A stretch of DNA of 64,000 bases, from positions 1 to 64,000 of the forward strand of contig NZ_CP077941.1 in assembly GCF_019722725.1 (NCBI RefSeq), given 5' to 3'. The notes below the pieces were generated by a model. That model did no database searches. It was not told the DNA's origin and worked only from the letters and a program-made list of their open reading frames with translations. Made by a program: the position numbers and the translations under genes. The stretch comes from Vreelandella profundi (GTDB taxonomy: Bacteria > Pseudomonadota > Gammaproteobacteria > Pseudomonadales > Halomonadaceae). Positions within the stretch are counted from its first letter, which is position 1, and every line of letters starts with the position of its first letter. This document shows, in pieces, positions 1 to 11,388 of the stretch.

Positions 1-1470
1 GTGTCACTGACGCTTTGGCAACAGTGCCTGGACAACCTGCAGGATGAACTGAATTCACAGCAGTTCAATACCTGGATACGCCCGCTGCAGGCAGAAGAAG
101 GAGAGTCCAACGAGCTGCGCTTATTGGCGCCGAATCGCTTTGTGCGCGATTGGGTGAGCGATAAGTACGCCAAGCGGATAAGTGAGCTGATGCGTGAACT
201 CGCACCCGCGAAACCGCCTAAGGTCAGCCTGACGGTAGGCAGTCGGCGCCCGGCAACACAGGCACCTCAGCATCGTGATTTAGGTAACCCTGTATCGGCT
301 TCGCCGTCGCGCCCTGCCTCAGCAGCGGTGCATACGTCATCGCGTGCAGATACCGCCGACGAGCGCGAAATCGATAAATTGCGTGAGCAGCAGGCGTCTG
401 CGCGGCGCCCCAATGAGCGCCAGGTACAGGTTGAGGGCAGCCTGAAACATGGCAGCGGCCTTAATCCTAATTTTACCTTTGATACTTTTGTTGAAGGTAA
501 ATCGAACCAGCTGGCACGCGCGGCGTCGCGTCAGGTGTCTGAAAATCCTGGTGGTGCCTATAACCCGCTGTTTTTATACGGTGGAGTGGGGCTTGGTAAA
601 ACTCACTTGATGCATGCTGTTGGCAATGCGTTAGCGACCCGGCGTGAAAATGCTCGCGTTGTCTATCTGCATTCCGAGCGATTTGTTGCCGATATGGTGA
701 AGGCATTACAGCTTAATGCGATTAATGATTTTAAGCGCTTTTACCGCAGCGTCGATGCCTTACTAATTGATGATATTCAGTTTTTTGCGGGCAAAGAGCG
801 CTCACAAGAAGAGTTCTTCCATACGTTCAATGCGCTCTTGGAAGGCGGCCAACAGATGATCCTGACCTCTGATCGCTATCCGAAAGAGATCAGCGGTGTA
901 GAAGAGCGTCTGAAATCACGCTTTGGCTGGGGGCTTACGGTAGCGATTGAGCCGCCGGAGCTTGAGACACGCGTGGCCATTTTGATGAAGAAAGCAGATC
1001 AAGCTAAGGTCGATTTACCTCATGATGCGGCTTTCTTTATAGCTCAAAAAATTCGCTCCAACGTGCGTGAATTGGAAGGCGCGTTGAAAAAAGTCATCGC
1101 TGATTCGCATTTCATGGGAAAAACGATTACCCAAGATTTTATTCGCGAGTCATTAAAAGATCTGTTGGCCCTTCAAGATAAGCAGGTTGGCGTTGATAAT
1201 ATTCAACGTACGGTGGCGGAGTATTACAAAATTAAGGTGGCGGACTTGCTTTCTAAACGCCGTTCACGCTCCGTTGCTCGCCCCCGTCAGGTGGCGATGG
1301 CGCTGGCTAAGGAGCTAACCAATCATAGCTTGCCAGAGATTGGCGACGCTTTTGGTGGGCGTGACCACACCACGGTGCTGCACGCATGCCGCAAAGTTAA
1401 GTCGTTGCAGGAAGAAAGTGCGGACATTCGTGAGGACTATAAGAATTTACTGCGCCTGTTGACCAGTTAA
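1..1470 (+). CDS. dnaA: Chromosomal replication initiator protein DnaA
   Basis: DnaA is an AAA+ ATPase that binds DnaA boxes at oriC, opens the duplex and recruits DnaB. The 489-aa product has the N-terminal helicase-interaction domain (about 1-80), then a variable Ala/Ser/Arg-rich linker (about 85-150). The AAA+ core follows, with Walker A GGVGLGKT near residues 194-201 and Walker B LLIDDIQ near 255-261. The C-terminal DNA-binding domain carries the signature [15 protein letters not shown] near 452-466. The start is GTG at base 1, so its ribosome binding site and any upstream oriC lie outside the window. dnaN follows after 60 bp, probably in the same operon. Family assignment is certain. Confidence 0.98.
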   Translation: MSLTLWQQCLDNLQDELNSQQFNTWIRPLQAEEGESNELRLLAPNRFVRDWVSDKYAKRISELMRELAPAKPPKVSLTVGSRRPATQAPQHRDLGNPVSASPSRPASAAVHTSSRADTADEREIDKLREQQASARRPNERQVQVEGSLKHGSGLNPNFTFDTFVEGKSNQLARAASRQVSENPGGAYNPLFLYGGVGLGKTHLMHAVGNALATRRENARVVYLHSERFVADMVKALQLNAINDFKRFYRSVDALLIDDIQFFAGKERSQEEFFHTFNALLEGGQQMILTSDRYPKEISGVEERLKSRFGWGLTVAIEPPELETRVAILMKKADQAKVDLPHDAAFFIAQKIRSNVRELEGALKKVIADSHFMGKTITQDFIRESLKDLLALQDKQVGVDNIQRTVAEYYKIKVADLLSKRRSRSVARPRQVAMALAKELTNHSLPEIGDAFGGRDHTTVLHACRKVKSLQEESADIREDYKNLLRLLTS

Positions 1471-1530
1471 TCATTCCATAGAACGGGCCTGCTATGCGCA
1501 GGTCTTTCAGGATATAGAACCGGAGCATTG

Positions 1531-2634
1531 ATGAAATTTTCGATTTCCCGAGAGGCGCTGCTACGTCCGCTGACGCTGGTCGCCGGTGTCGTCGAGCGTC
1601 GCCAAACACTGCCAGTGCTTTCTAATGTGTTGATTCAGATAGAAGGCGATCAGGTTTCCCTCACCGGTACTGATTTAGAGGTTGAGCTGGTTGGGCGTAC
1701 CGTAGCAAGCCAAGTTGATCAGGCGGGTGCCGCCACAGTGCCTGCCCGAAAGCTGATGGACATTTGTAAATCACTTCCTGATCAGTCTGACATTCAGCTT
1801 AGCGTTGAAGACGGCCGCGCTATACTGCGCAGCGGTCGTTCGCGGTTTACGCTGTCAACACTGCCGGTAGCTGAGTTTCCGAATATAGAAGATGCCGACA
1901 GCAGCCAGGAAATTAGCGTGCCCCGCGGTATTTTAAAGCATCTGATTGAAGCCACCTCATTTGCCATGGCACAGCAGGATGTACGCTATTACCTCAATGG
2001 CATGCTGCTGGAAATTCAAAGTAACTTGCTTCGCACGGTAGCCACAGACGGTCACCGTTTGGCGATGTGCTCGCGGCCAATCGATGTCTCTGTTAGCCAG
2101 TCACAAAAGCTGATTGTCCCGCGTAAAGGCATCTTGGAATTGTCGCGCTTGCTAGACGACAGTGATGAGCCGGTAAGTTTAACGCTAGGCTCCAGCCACG
2201 TTCGTGCACACACCGGTGATTTCACATTTACCTCCAAGTTGATCGACGGTAAATTTCCGGATTACGAGCGTGTAGTACCGCGCAATGGCGATAAAGTGTT
2301 GATAGCTGAGCGCGCAGAGCTGCGCCAGGTGCTTTCGCGGACGGCTATTTTGTCTAATGAGAAGTACCGCGGGGTGCGCCTTTACCTTGAGGAAAATAAT
2401 CTTAAAGTAATGGCCAATAATCCTGAGCAGGAGGAAGCTGAAGAAAATATCGCCATTGAGTATAACGGCGGTGCAATGGAAGTTGGTTTTAACGTTGGCT
2501 ATCTCGTTGATGTGTTAACGGTGCTTAATCAAGAACGGGTGCAGATTACCCTGGCTGACCCGAACAGCAGTGCGCTGCTTGAAGAGCCAGGCGGCGGCGA
2601 CGCGCTTTATGTCGTAATGCCTATGCGGCTGTAA
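1531..2634 (+). CDS. dnaN: DNA polymerase III beta subunit (sliding clamp)
   Basis: DnaN is the ring-shaped clamp that tethers DNA polymerase III to template and is a landing platform for repair proteins. The 367-aa product is the usual length, with three repeated clamp domains. The opening MKFSISREALLRPL and the ending YVVMPMRL are typical. I chose the ATG at 1531, with GGAG 5 nt upstream (1522-1525), over the in-frame TTG at 1528. It lies between dnaA and recF in the conserved order. A strong hairpin downstream (2670-2697) probably ends the dnaA-dnaN transcript. Confidence 0.97.
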   Translation: MKFSISREALLRPLTLVAGVVERRQTLPVLSNVLIQIEGDQVSLTGTDLEVELVGRTVASQVDQAGAATVPARKLMDICKSLPDQSDIQLSVEDGRAILRSGRSRFTLSTLPVAEFPNIEDADSSQEISVPRGILKHLIEATSFAMAQQDVRYYLNGMLLEIQSNLLRTVATDGHRLAMCSRPIDVSVSQSQKLIVPRKGILELSRLLDDSDEPVSLTLGSSHVRAHTGDFTFTSKLIDGKFPDYERVVPRNGDKVLIAERAELRQVLSRTAILSNEKYRGVRLYLEENNLKVMANNPEQEEAEENIAIEYNGGAMEVGFNVGYLVDVLTVLNQERVQITLADPNSSALLEEPGGGDALYVVMPMRL

Positions 2635-2669
2635 TTATATTACGTATTGTAATGAGTAAAGAGTTTGAG

Positions 2670-2705
2670 CGGCGCTTCTGCTATTTCAGAAGCGCCGTTT
2701 CTTCT
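2670..2705 (+). terminator. Intrinsic terminator after dnaN
   Basis: An 11-bp perfect inverted repeat, CGGCGCTTCTG (2670-2680) and CAGAAGCGCCG (2687-2697), with a 6-nt loop is followed by a T-rich tract (GTTTCTTCTTT). It implies that recF and gyrB have their own promoter in 2706-2774. Confidence 0.8.
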
Positions 2706-2774
2706 TTAAATGTCATTGGCCTCATAGGCTCATTGGCGATCTAGCCTAAAGACATTAGAAGTGACGATAACGAG

Positions 2775-3878
2775 ATGAGCCTAACACTGCTTAACTTCCA
2801 TGGCTTGCGTAACCTTCTGCCGGTTGAGATGACGCCATCGCCGCGTATCAACGTTATTAGTGGTACTAATGGCAGTGGTAAAACGAGCCTGCTGGAAGGC
2901 GTACACATTCTAGGAATGGGCCGTTCGTTTCGTACTCGTCAGTTGAAGCATGCCATTCAATCTGAGCAGCCACATATGACGCTCTTTGGGCGTCTAAGCG
3001 GTGAACCTGAGGTTGCCCTAGGCGTTCGTCGTCTACGTGCCCAGAGAGAGCTAGAATTGCGCTTAAAAGGCGATAAGAATGCTCGGTTAGCGGAGTTGGT
3101 TGAAGCCATGCCGCTGCAGCTTATTAATCCGGATGCATTTCGGTTGCTGGAAGGATCACCGGCAGGACGTCGTGAGTTTCTCGATTGGGGTGTGTTTCAC
3201 GTGGAACACGACTTTTTGGGAATATGGAAGCGTACCCGCCGTGCGCTGAAACATCGGAATGCACTGCTTAGGCGTGGTAGAATACAACCCCAGGAAATGG
3301 CTGTTTGGGAGCACGAGCTTGCCAACTGGGGTGAGCAAATGGATATGCTGCGAAGGGCATGGTTCAGCGATTTTCTGCCTGTATTTGAAGAAACCCTGAA
3401 AATGCTGTTTCCTTTGCCCGGGCTGTCATTGCGCTACGCAAGAGGGTGGGATAAAGAGCGGTCTCTTTCGGCGGTGCTCCACGATAGCCGCGCCACCGAC
3501 CAGCAGATGGGGTTTACCCAGCAAGGCCCACAGCGTGCCGATTTGCGCATAAGAGTGAATAAACAACCGGCTATTGAAGTACTTTCCAGAGGCCAGCAAA
3601 AATTAGTGGTCAGTGCCATGAAGCTCGCCCAAGGCCGGTTTCTGGAAAGAACAGCACAGCGGCACTGTATTTATCTTATCGATGATCTACCTGCGGAACT
3701 TGACGAGCAAAATCGTCATCAATTTTGCCAGCTACTGGAAGATATGCAGTGCCAAGCTTTTATTACCAGCGTCGAGTCTTCTGCGTTAAGACGCACGTGG
3801 CTTCCTGATACGGCGGTCAAAATGTTTCACGTGAAACATGCTGAACATGGATTAAGCCGGTTAGTACAGGAAAGCTAA
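2775..3878 (+). CDS. recF: DNA replication and repair protein RecF
   Basis: RecF is an SMC-like ATPase that loads RecA at single-strand gaps with RecO and RecR. The 367-aa product shows Walker A GTNGSGKTS near residues 30-38, the ABC signature SRGQQKLVVSA near 272 and Walker B IYLIDDLPAELDE near 298-310. It is slightly longer than the E. coli protein. The ribosome binding site before ATG 2775 is weak (ATAACGAG). Two ParB-site sequences are embedded in frame, at 3193-3208 (encoding FHVEH) and 3823-3838 (encoding MFHVKH near the C-terminus), so part of the coding sequence may be under DNA-level selection. Confidence 0.97.
   Translation: MSLTLLNFHGLRNLLPVEMTPSPRINVISGTNGSGKTSLLEGVHILGMGRSFRTRQLKHAIQSEQPHMTLFGRLSGEPEVALGVRRLRAQRELELRLKGDKNARLAELVEAMPLQLINPDAFRLLEGSPAGRREFLDWGVFHVEHDFLGIWKRTRRALKHRNALLRRGRIQPQEMAVWEHELANWGEQMDMLRRAWFSDFLPVFEETLKMLFPLPGLSLRYARGWDKERSLSAVLHDSRATDQQMGFTQQGPQRADLRIRVNKQPAIEVLSRGQQKLVVSAMKLAQGRFLERTAQRHCIYLIDDLPAELDEQNRHQFCQLLEDMQCQAFITSVESSALRRTWLPDTAVKMFHVKHAEHGLSRLVQES
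3193..3208. other. parS-like ParB binding site 1 (inside recF)
   Basis: TGTTTCACGTGGAACA differs at one position from the palindromic parS consensus TGTTTCACGTGAAACA. The same single change on the other strand (TGTTCC...) is a known natural parS variant. It is the first of four sites in 5 kb. Confidence 0.7.
3823..3838. other. parS ParB binding site 2 (inside recF)
   Basis: TGTTTCACGTGAAACA is a perfect 16-bp parS palindrome, near the 3' end of recF and read there as MFHVKH. ParB spreads from such sites and loads SMC near the origin. Confidence 0.9.
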
Positions 3879-6350
<2,472 letters not shown>

Positions 6351-6363
6351 ATCTTCATTGCCA

Positions 6364-6379
6364 TGTTTCACGTGAAACA
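6364..6379. other. parS ParB binding site 3 (after gyrB)
   Basis: Perfect TGTTTCACGTGAAACA palindrome in the intergenic region, 13 bp after the gyrB stop and just before the gyrB terminator. Confidence 0.9.
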
Positions 6380-6390
6380 ATGAAAGTGAA

Positions 6391-6426
6391 AATGCCGCTG
6401 GGTGAATAACCCGCGGCATTTTTTTA
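6391..6426 (+). terminator. Intrinsic terminator after gyrB
   Basis: Stem AATGCCGC (6391-6398) pairs with GCGGCATT (6413-6420). The inner GGG/CCC extends the stem, and a run of T follows. Confidence 0.85.
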
Positions 6427-6483
6427 GTTTTAACCGTTTGTTTGTAATGCTGGCGTATCGGCGGGTTTACATTAATAAGCGAT

Positions 6484-7047
6484 TTAATCTAGTCGTCCAG
6501 AGAGAAGCTTATCTGTAAAATCGGTTAAGTTAGTGCAGATTAATACGTCATTGAGGCCTAAATCTTTTTGAGCGGTTTTTGCGCCTTTACCCGTTTTAAC
6601 GAGTGCAAGTCTACAGCCACAGGCGTGACCTGCCTGAAGGTCGCGAAGGCTATCACCCACCATCCAGCTTCCTTGCAGACTCGATAATCCTAATACACGC
6701 TGGATTTCATGAAGCAGTCCAGGCAGTGGCTTGCGGCAAGTGCAGTTATCATCAGGGCCATGAGGACAGTAGGCAACGTGGGCAATGCGGCCTCCAGCGG
6801 TCTCTACTAATGTCGTTAAACGAGCGTGCATCTTGGCAAGCTCAGTTTCATCATAATACCCCCGCGCAATGCCTGACTGATTAGTAGCTATGGCTACGCT
6901 ATAGCCTGACTGGGATAAACGAGCGATGGCGTCAATTGAATCAGAATAAGGTATCCATTCATTTACGGACTTGATGTAAGCATCTGAGTCCTCATTGATG
7001 ACGCCATCACGGTCAAGAATAACCAGCTGTTGAGGGTATATCGGCAT
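6484..7047 (-). CDS. gmhB: D-glycero-beta-D-manno-heptose 1,7-bisphosphate 7-phosphatase
   Basis: This HAD-family phosphatase removes the 7-phosphate from heptose 1,7-bisphosphate, a cytoplasmic step toward the ADP-heptose used in LPS inner core. Motifs seen: the nucleophile loop LDRDGVINED, ATNQSG, the zinc-binding segment CPHGPDDNCTCRKP and the acidic motif MVGDSLRDLQAG. I start at the ATG at 7047 (MPIYPQQL, 187 aa), the usual family start. An extension to 7086 would overlap the upstream kinase-fold gene. It is likely co-transcribed with that gene (13-bp gap). Its pathway partners hldD and hldE lie in the LPS locus about 4-13 kb away. Confidence 0.93.
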   Translation of the reverse strand: MPIYPQQLVILDRDGVINEDSDAYIKSVNEWIPYSDSIDAIARLSQSGYSVAIATNQSGIARGYYDETELAKMHARLTTLVETAGGRIAHVAYCPHGPDDNCTCRKPLPGLLHEIQRVLGLSSLQGSWMVGDSLRDLQAGHACGCRLALVKTGKGAKTAQKDLGLNDVLICTNLTDFTDKLLSGRLD

Positions 7048-7060
7048 AGAAATCTCGTCG

Positions 7061-7849
7061 TTATAGGCGCTGATTGAGTGCTGCAAGAGACTGAAGGGTA
7101 ACGCTTAACTTACGTCCATCGCTACCGAAGAATTTAAAGGGTATGCGCCGTAAGTGAAGCAGCTTAGGAAGTGTTTCGCAAAAGCGCTCGCGTACGTCCT
7201 GCTTCGCATTCTTCAAGCCTTCAACTAGTGCCGGTGTTAAACGCTCATACTGCGCTGGTGATTTATAAAGCTTGCCGTATAGCGAAAAAATAAAGCAGTA
7301 CCAGTCGCGTACCATGCAGTCTAGCGGTGCATGAATCTTCCCAGGATCAGTCTCAAAGTCGATAAAAACGGCTTTATCTTCAGTAATGAGAATGTTGCGT
7401 GCAAAGGCTTCACTCAGGTAGCACTCTCGCCGATGAACGTTATTAAGTGCTTCAATGCTGAGTGCTAAAATTTTATCAATGTGATCCGTATCATTCGCGC
7501 TTTTGATTTTCTCTAGCAATGTGACGGCGGGTTGTTCCGGCGTGCCGGCATCAGCCAACAGCAGTGCCTGAGGTGTTTGCGCTAGAATAGTAGGCACCGC
7601 AACGCCCGCCTTTTGTAGTGTTTCGATACGGTTAGCCTCAATGAGGATACTCTCTTCGCCACCTATATTGGGCACCGGCTTAAGCGCATCTAATTTGAGC
7701 CATACGGCCAATAGGTTAAGCGGCGCATAAACCCAGCGCGAGTTGCGCTTTGCCGCCCGCTTTAGCCACAGCTTGTCGCCATTCAGCGTATGTGGCGCCA
7801 TGGTTGCCTGCTGGCGGGGAAGGGAGTCGAGTAAAAAAAGATCATACAT
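7061..7849 (-). CDS. Kinase-fold protein (RIO/KdkA/WaaP-like), substrate unknown
   Basis: A 262-aa soluble protein. The segment LSEAFARNILI followed by AVFIDFETDPG near residues 149-175 resembles the catalytic loop and metal-binding DFx motif of small bacterial kinases. Aligned by eye with KdkA in this window (VDLNARNIL), the Asn is kept but the catalytic Asp is replaced by Glu. A Lys-rich N-terminal segment (KLWLKRAAKRNSRW) and an acidic GGEESILIEANRIETL stretch could serve the ATP lobe. It lies between glyS and gmhB and probably shares a transcript with gmhB, so a role in cell-envelope sugar metabolism is an inference only. It may be a poor kinase or a pseudokinase. Confidence 0.6.
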   Translation of the reverse strand: MYDLFLLDSLPRQQATMAPHTLNGDKLWLKRAAKRNSRWVYAPLNLLAVWLKLDALKPVPNIGGEESILIEANRIETLQKAGVAVPTILAQTPQALLLADAGTPEQPAVTLLEKIKSANDTDHIDKILALSIEALNNVHRRECYLSEAFARNILITEDKAVFIDFETDPGKIHAPLDCMVRDWYCFIFSLYGKLYKSPAQYERLTPALVEGLKNAKQDVRERFCETLPKLLHLRRIPFKFFGSDGRKLSVTLQSLAALNQRL

Positions 7850-8185
7850 GGGCTTGATCCTCGCGGCTAAAGGTCAAACAAGTCGGATATGCTTCCTGCC
7901 ACGAAAACGACTTATCTATATAAAACGGTATGCTCTAATAATATCGTTTATTTCACGTCTAAGCTGGTCGGGAAAAAAACTAAGCATCAGTGAAATTAAG
8001 TCTAAAGCTTAGTCATGTACCCATCCGCCTCATGCGAGAATTTGAGAGGTGCTGATAGGGAACCTTTGATATATTCATTCAAAGTGTCTCAAGTTAGCTA
8101 TAAAACATTAGACATAAGTTTAAGTAATCGTTTCCTCTGACCGCGTAAGGTTTTTTTCGATTGAAGGCATTGCGGGTTATTGGAA

Positions 8186-8201
8186 TGTTTCACGTGAAAC
8201 A
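8186..8201. other. parS ParB binding site 4 (after glyS)
   Basis: Perfect TGTTTCACGTGAAACA palindrome. Its last base is the first base of the poly-A/poly-T tract of the glyS terminator. Confidence 0.9.
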
Positions 8202-8230
8202 AAAAAACCGATGACGCTAAGTCATCGGTT
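8201..8230 (-). terminator. Intrinsic terminator after glyS
   Basis: On the minus strand AACCGATGAC (8230-8221) pairs with GTCATCGGTT (8215-8206) around a 5-nt loop. A T tract follows (A run at 8201-8207 on the plus strand). Confidence 0.85.
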
Positions 8231-8252
8231 AGGGGAGGGGCGAGGTAAAAGG

Positions 8253-10319
8253 TTATTGAGGCAGTAGCGAGATATCGGCTATCTTTAAAAACAGCCCTTG
8301 AAGGCTAACAAGTAGCGCCAATCGATTGCGCTGAATAGCCGGATCATCTGCCATGACCATTACCTGATCAAAGAAGGCATCCACAGGCTCGCGAAGGGTG
8401 GCCAGTATGTCGAGCGCTATCTGGTATTCACCCAATGCAAACAGCGGTGCCACCTGCGCTTGGTTAACCGTTATCGCATCGAACAGTTTCTTCTCAGCGC
8501 CTTCTTCCAGCAATGCAGGGTCGACCTGAGTGATGTCGCTATTGGCCTGCTTCGCCAAAATGTTGGAAACACGCTTATTGGCGGATGCTAGCGCTGCGGC
8601 TTCTTCGCGTTGAGTAAAGGCTTTAACAGCGCGAAGGCGGCGAGCGAAATCAAGCGGGTTTGTCACCGGGCGTGCGCGCACAGCAAGGTACATTTCTGCA
8701 CTAATGCCTTCATCCTGGCCCCAGGCGCGGAAACGATCCAGCATATAAGTAAGCACGTCTTCCACAAGCCCGTCTGCCTTAGGCAGGTCCTTGTGCTGCT
8801 CTGCGGCAACGTTAAGAAGCTCGCGCAGATCAAGATTAAGCTCGCCCTTAACTAAAATGTTAAGCACGCCAATCGAGGCGCGGCGCAAAGCGAAGGGATC
8901 TTTTGCGCCAGTAGGGCGTTGACCAATTCCAAAGATACCGACCAGGGTATCCAAGCGGTCAGCCAAGGCGAGTGCTTTGCCGGTTGCGCTTTGGGGAATG
9001 ACATCGGTGGCAAAACGGGGCAAGTACTGCTCTTCAAGTGCCTGAGAAACCTCGGCAGGCTCACCATCTTGCTCAGCGTAATAGCGGCCCATAATTCCCT
9101 GAAGTTCGGGAAATTCGAGTACCATTTCGGTGACTAAGTCGCACTTGGCCAGCGCCACGGCGCGCTGAGCATGGGCAACGTCCGCATTGATCTTTTCTGC
9201 AATAAAATTCGCCACGACGGCGCTGCGACGCGCCTTGTCCGCCAGGCTGCCTAACTGCTGTTGGAATACAACGCTTTCCAGCAGGGCCGTCCTGGAGGCA
9301 AGTGTGCGCTTACGATCGACTTCGTAGAAAAAAGCGGCGTCGGCTAAACGCGGACGAATCACTTTTTCATTACCGGAAATAACCTGGTCCGGGTCCGCGC
9401 TATCGATATTGGCAATGGTGATAAAGAGCGGTTTCAGCTTGCCGGCGTCATCTAAAAGGTGGAAATACTTTTGGTTGGCCTTCATGGATGAAATTAGGCA
9501 TTCGGCCGGTACTTCCAGGAAGCGCTCATCAAAGCTTCCGGTAAGCGCTACCGGCCACTCAACTAAACCGCTTACTTCTATGAGAAGATCTTCGTCAATA
9601 ACGGCATTGGCTTCTTGCACTTCGGCTTCCGCCAATACCTGCTCGCGGATGCGCTCACGGCGCTGTGCGCGGTCTACCAGCACATATGCATTTTCCAAAC
9701 TGGCGACGTAGTCATCGGCATGCGCCAGCTGAATAGCATCCGGCGCATGAAAGCGGTGACCGAAGGTCGTGCGGCTAGCCTGCAAGCCAAGCACTTCAGC
9801 GGCCACAACGTCGTTGCCGTAAAGCGCTAAAAGCCAGTGCACGGGACGCGAAAATTCAATCCGCGACGCACCCCAGCGCATATATTTAGGGACCGGAAGT
9901 GCGCTGATAGTTTTGCGCAGAATCTCAGGCAGCAATGCCTGAATCGACTCGCCTTGCTGCTGCTCACGAAATGCCAGCCAGGTGCCTTTATCGGTGTCTA
10001 AATGAATCAGGTCGTCCACCGTGACGCCGCAAGAGCGGGCAAAACCTTCGGCAGCTTTGGTGGCAACGCCATCTTTAAAGGCGGCTGCCAGGGCAGGGCC
10101 ACGCCGTTCAACGTCACGATCGGGCTGCTTGTCCTCAAGCTCGAACACCTGCACTGCCAGCCGTCGCGGGGTCGCAAAAGCCGCAACGCTGGCAAAGGGA
10201 ACGTCGGCTTCCTTTAGGCCTTTTTCAATGCCGGCGGCAAAGGCGTCCGACAGTGCGTCCAACGCTTTTGGCGGTAGCTCTTCAGCACCTAGTTCTAATA
10301 AGAGCGTATTAACAGCCAT
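8253..10319 (-). CDS. glyS: Glycine--tRNA ligase beta subunit
   Basis: This is the beta subunit of the bacterial alpha2beta2 glycyl-tRNA synthetase and handles tRNA recognition. The 688-aa product is the usual length. It opens with LLLELGAEELPPKAL and contains TPRRLAV, the block RGPALAAAFKDG and FGHRFHAP. The C-terminal anticodon-binding region ends with FFDQVMVMADDPAIQRNRLALL. Its ATG at 10319 directly abuts the glyQ stop at 10320, so the two are translated from one transcript. A strong terminator lies after it. Confidence 0.97.
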   Translation of the reverse strand: MAVNTLLLELGAEELPPKALDALSDAFAAGIEKGLKEADVPFASVAAFATPRRLAVQVFELEDKQPDRDVERRGPALAAAFKDGVATKAAEGFARSCGVTVDDLIHLDTDKGTWLAFREQQQGESIQALLPEILRKTISALPVPKYMRWGASRIEFSRPVHWLLALYGNDVVAAEVLGLQASRTTFGHRFHAPDAIQLAHADDYVASLENAYVLVDRAQRRERIREQVLAEAEVQEANAVIDEDLLIEVSGLVEWPVALTGSFDERFLEVPAECLISSMKANQKYFHLLDDAGKLKPLFITIANIDSADPDQVISGNEKVIRPRLADAAFFYEVDRKRTLASRTALLESVVFQQQLGSLADKARRSAVVANFIAEKINADVAHAQRAVALAKCDLVTEMVLEFPELQGIMGRYYAEQDGEPAEVSQALEEQYLPRFATDVIPQSATGKALALADRLDTLVGIFGIGQRPTGAKDPFALRRASIGVLNILVKGELNLDLRELLNVAAEQHKDLPKADGLVEDVLTYMLDRFRAWGQDEGISAEMYLAVRARPVTNPLDFARRLRAVKAFTQREEAAALASANKRVSNILAKQANSDITQVDPALLEEGAEKKLFDAITVNQAQVAPLFALGEYQIALDILATLREPVDAFFDQVMVMADDPAIQRNRLALLVSLQGLFLKIADISLLPQ

Positions 10320-11279
10320 TTAATCGTCTCCCTGGTCGGCGAGTAGTTCGCGGCGAAGTATTTCTGGCGCCATGGGGAAACCTTCTGCCTTGCGCGACTC
10401 AAAGTAAGCGGTGGCAACATCACGGGCCATCGTCCGAACGCGTAAAATAAAGCGCTGACGTTCGGTGACCGAAATAGCGTGACGTGCATCTAATAGGTTA
10501 AACGTGTGCGATGCTTTCAGGACCTGCTCGTATGCAGGCAGAGGCAAGCTTGCTGCGAGTAGTTTGCTGCACTCTTTTTCCTGATGGTCGAAGGAGGCGA
10601 ATAGCTGGTCGACATCGGCATGTTCAAAATTATAGGCAGATTGTTCGCGCTCGTTTTGCAAGTAAACGTCGCCGTAGGTGACCTTGCTACCGTCTGGCGC
10701 CGTGGCCCAAACAAGGTCGTAAACGCTGTCGACGTTTTGCAGGTACATAGCGATACGCTCAAGCCCGTAGGTGAGCTCGCCAGTGACCGGATAGCACTCA
10801 ATGCCACCTGCCTGCTGAAAGTAGGTAAACTGCGTAACTTCCATACCGTTGAGCCAGATTTCCCAGCCAAGGCCCCAAGCACCCAGCGTAGGAGACTCCC
10901 AGTTGTCTTCTACAAAGCGCACATCGTGAACCAGCGGGTCTAGGCCTAGCCGCTTGAGCGAGCCTAGATACAAGTCCTGGAAGTTACTCGGCGATGGCTT
11001 CATCACCACTTGGAACTGATAATAGTGCTGTAGGCGGTTAGGGTTTTCGCCATAGCGACCATCGGTGGGGCGTCGTGAAGGTTGCACGTAGGCAGCATTC
11101 CACGTTTCTGGCCCAATCGCGCGTAGAAACGTCGCTGGGTGGAAAGTGCCTGCGCCGACTTCCATATCGAGCGGCTGGAGAATGACGCAACCCTGTTCTG
11201 CCCAGTACTGCTGCAGAGCAAGGATCAAGCCTTGAAAGGTCGACACATCAGGTGTCGATTGGTTTGTCGAGACACTCAT
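10320..11279 (-). CDS. glyQ: Glycine--tRNA ligase alpha subunit
   Basis: This is the catalytic alpha subunit of the tetrameric glycyl-tRNA synthetase. It shows the family opening [19 protein letters not shown], then [20 protein letters not shown] and [19 protein letters not shown] favour the ATG at 11279 (MSVSTNQS, 319 aa), close to the family length. An in-frame ATG at 11309 would add 10 residues, and neither has a strong ribosome binding site. It is the first gene of the glyQ-glyS operon, divergent from hldD across about 110 bp. Confidence 0.95.
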   Translation of the reverse strand: MSVSTNQSTPDVSTFQGLILALQQYWAEQGCVILQPLDMEVGAGTFHPATFLRAIGPETWNAAYVQPSRRPTDGRYGENPNRLQHYYQFQVVMKPSPSNFQDLYLGSLKRLGLDPLVHDVRFVEDNWESPTLGAWGLGWEIWLNGMEVTQFTYFQQAGGIECYPVTGELTYGLERIAMYLQNVDSVYDLVWATAPDGSKVTYGDVYLQNEREQSAYNFEHADVDQLFASFDHQEKECSKLLAASLPLPAYEQVLKASHTFNLLDARHAISVTERQRFILRVRTMARDVATAYFESRKAEGFPMAPEILRRELLADQGDD

Positions 11280-11388
11280 CGCGGAAAGCACCGTTGGCCA
11301 TGAATTCATAAGGCGTCAAGTATACAATCCTAGGCAGATGGGTTATAGGCACGTATGCCAACAAGCCGCTTTAGATAAGGAGAACAGC

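Larger units (their letters stand above)
7850..8252. other. Intergenic region upstream of the kinase-fold gene
   Basis: This 403-bp AT-rich stretch lies between two minus-strand genes. It holds parS site 4 (8186-8201) and the glyS terminator (8201-8230). The rest (7850-8185) should contain the promoter of the kinase-fold gene and gmhB, but no convincing -35/-10 pair stands out. A plus-strand reading frame at 7743-8012 has no good ribosome binding site and looks spurious. Confidence 0.5.

Noticed and set aside
1471..1530. oriC in the dnaA-dnaN gap
   Set aside because: The gap is only 60 bp and has no DnaA boxes. The origin more likely lies upstream of dnaA, outside the window.
7743..8012. Plus-strand frame of 89 codons opposite and upstream of the kinase-fold gene
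   Set aside because: It has no ribosome binding site and no family-like sequence, and overlaps the N-terminus of a well-supported minus-strand gene.
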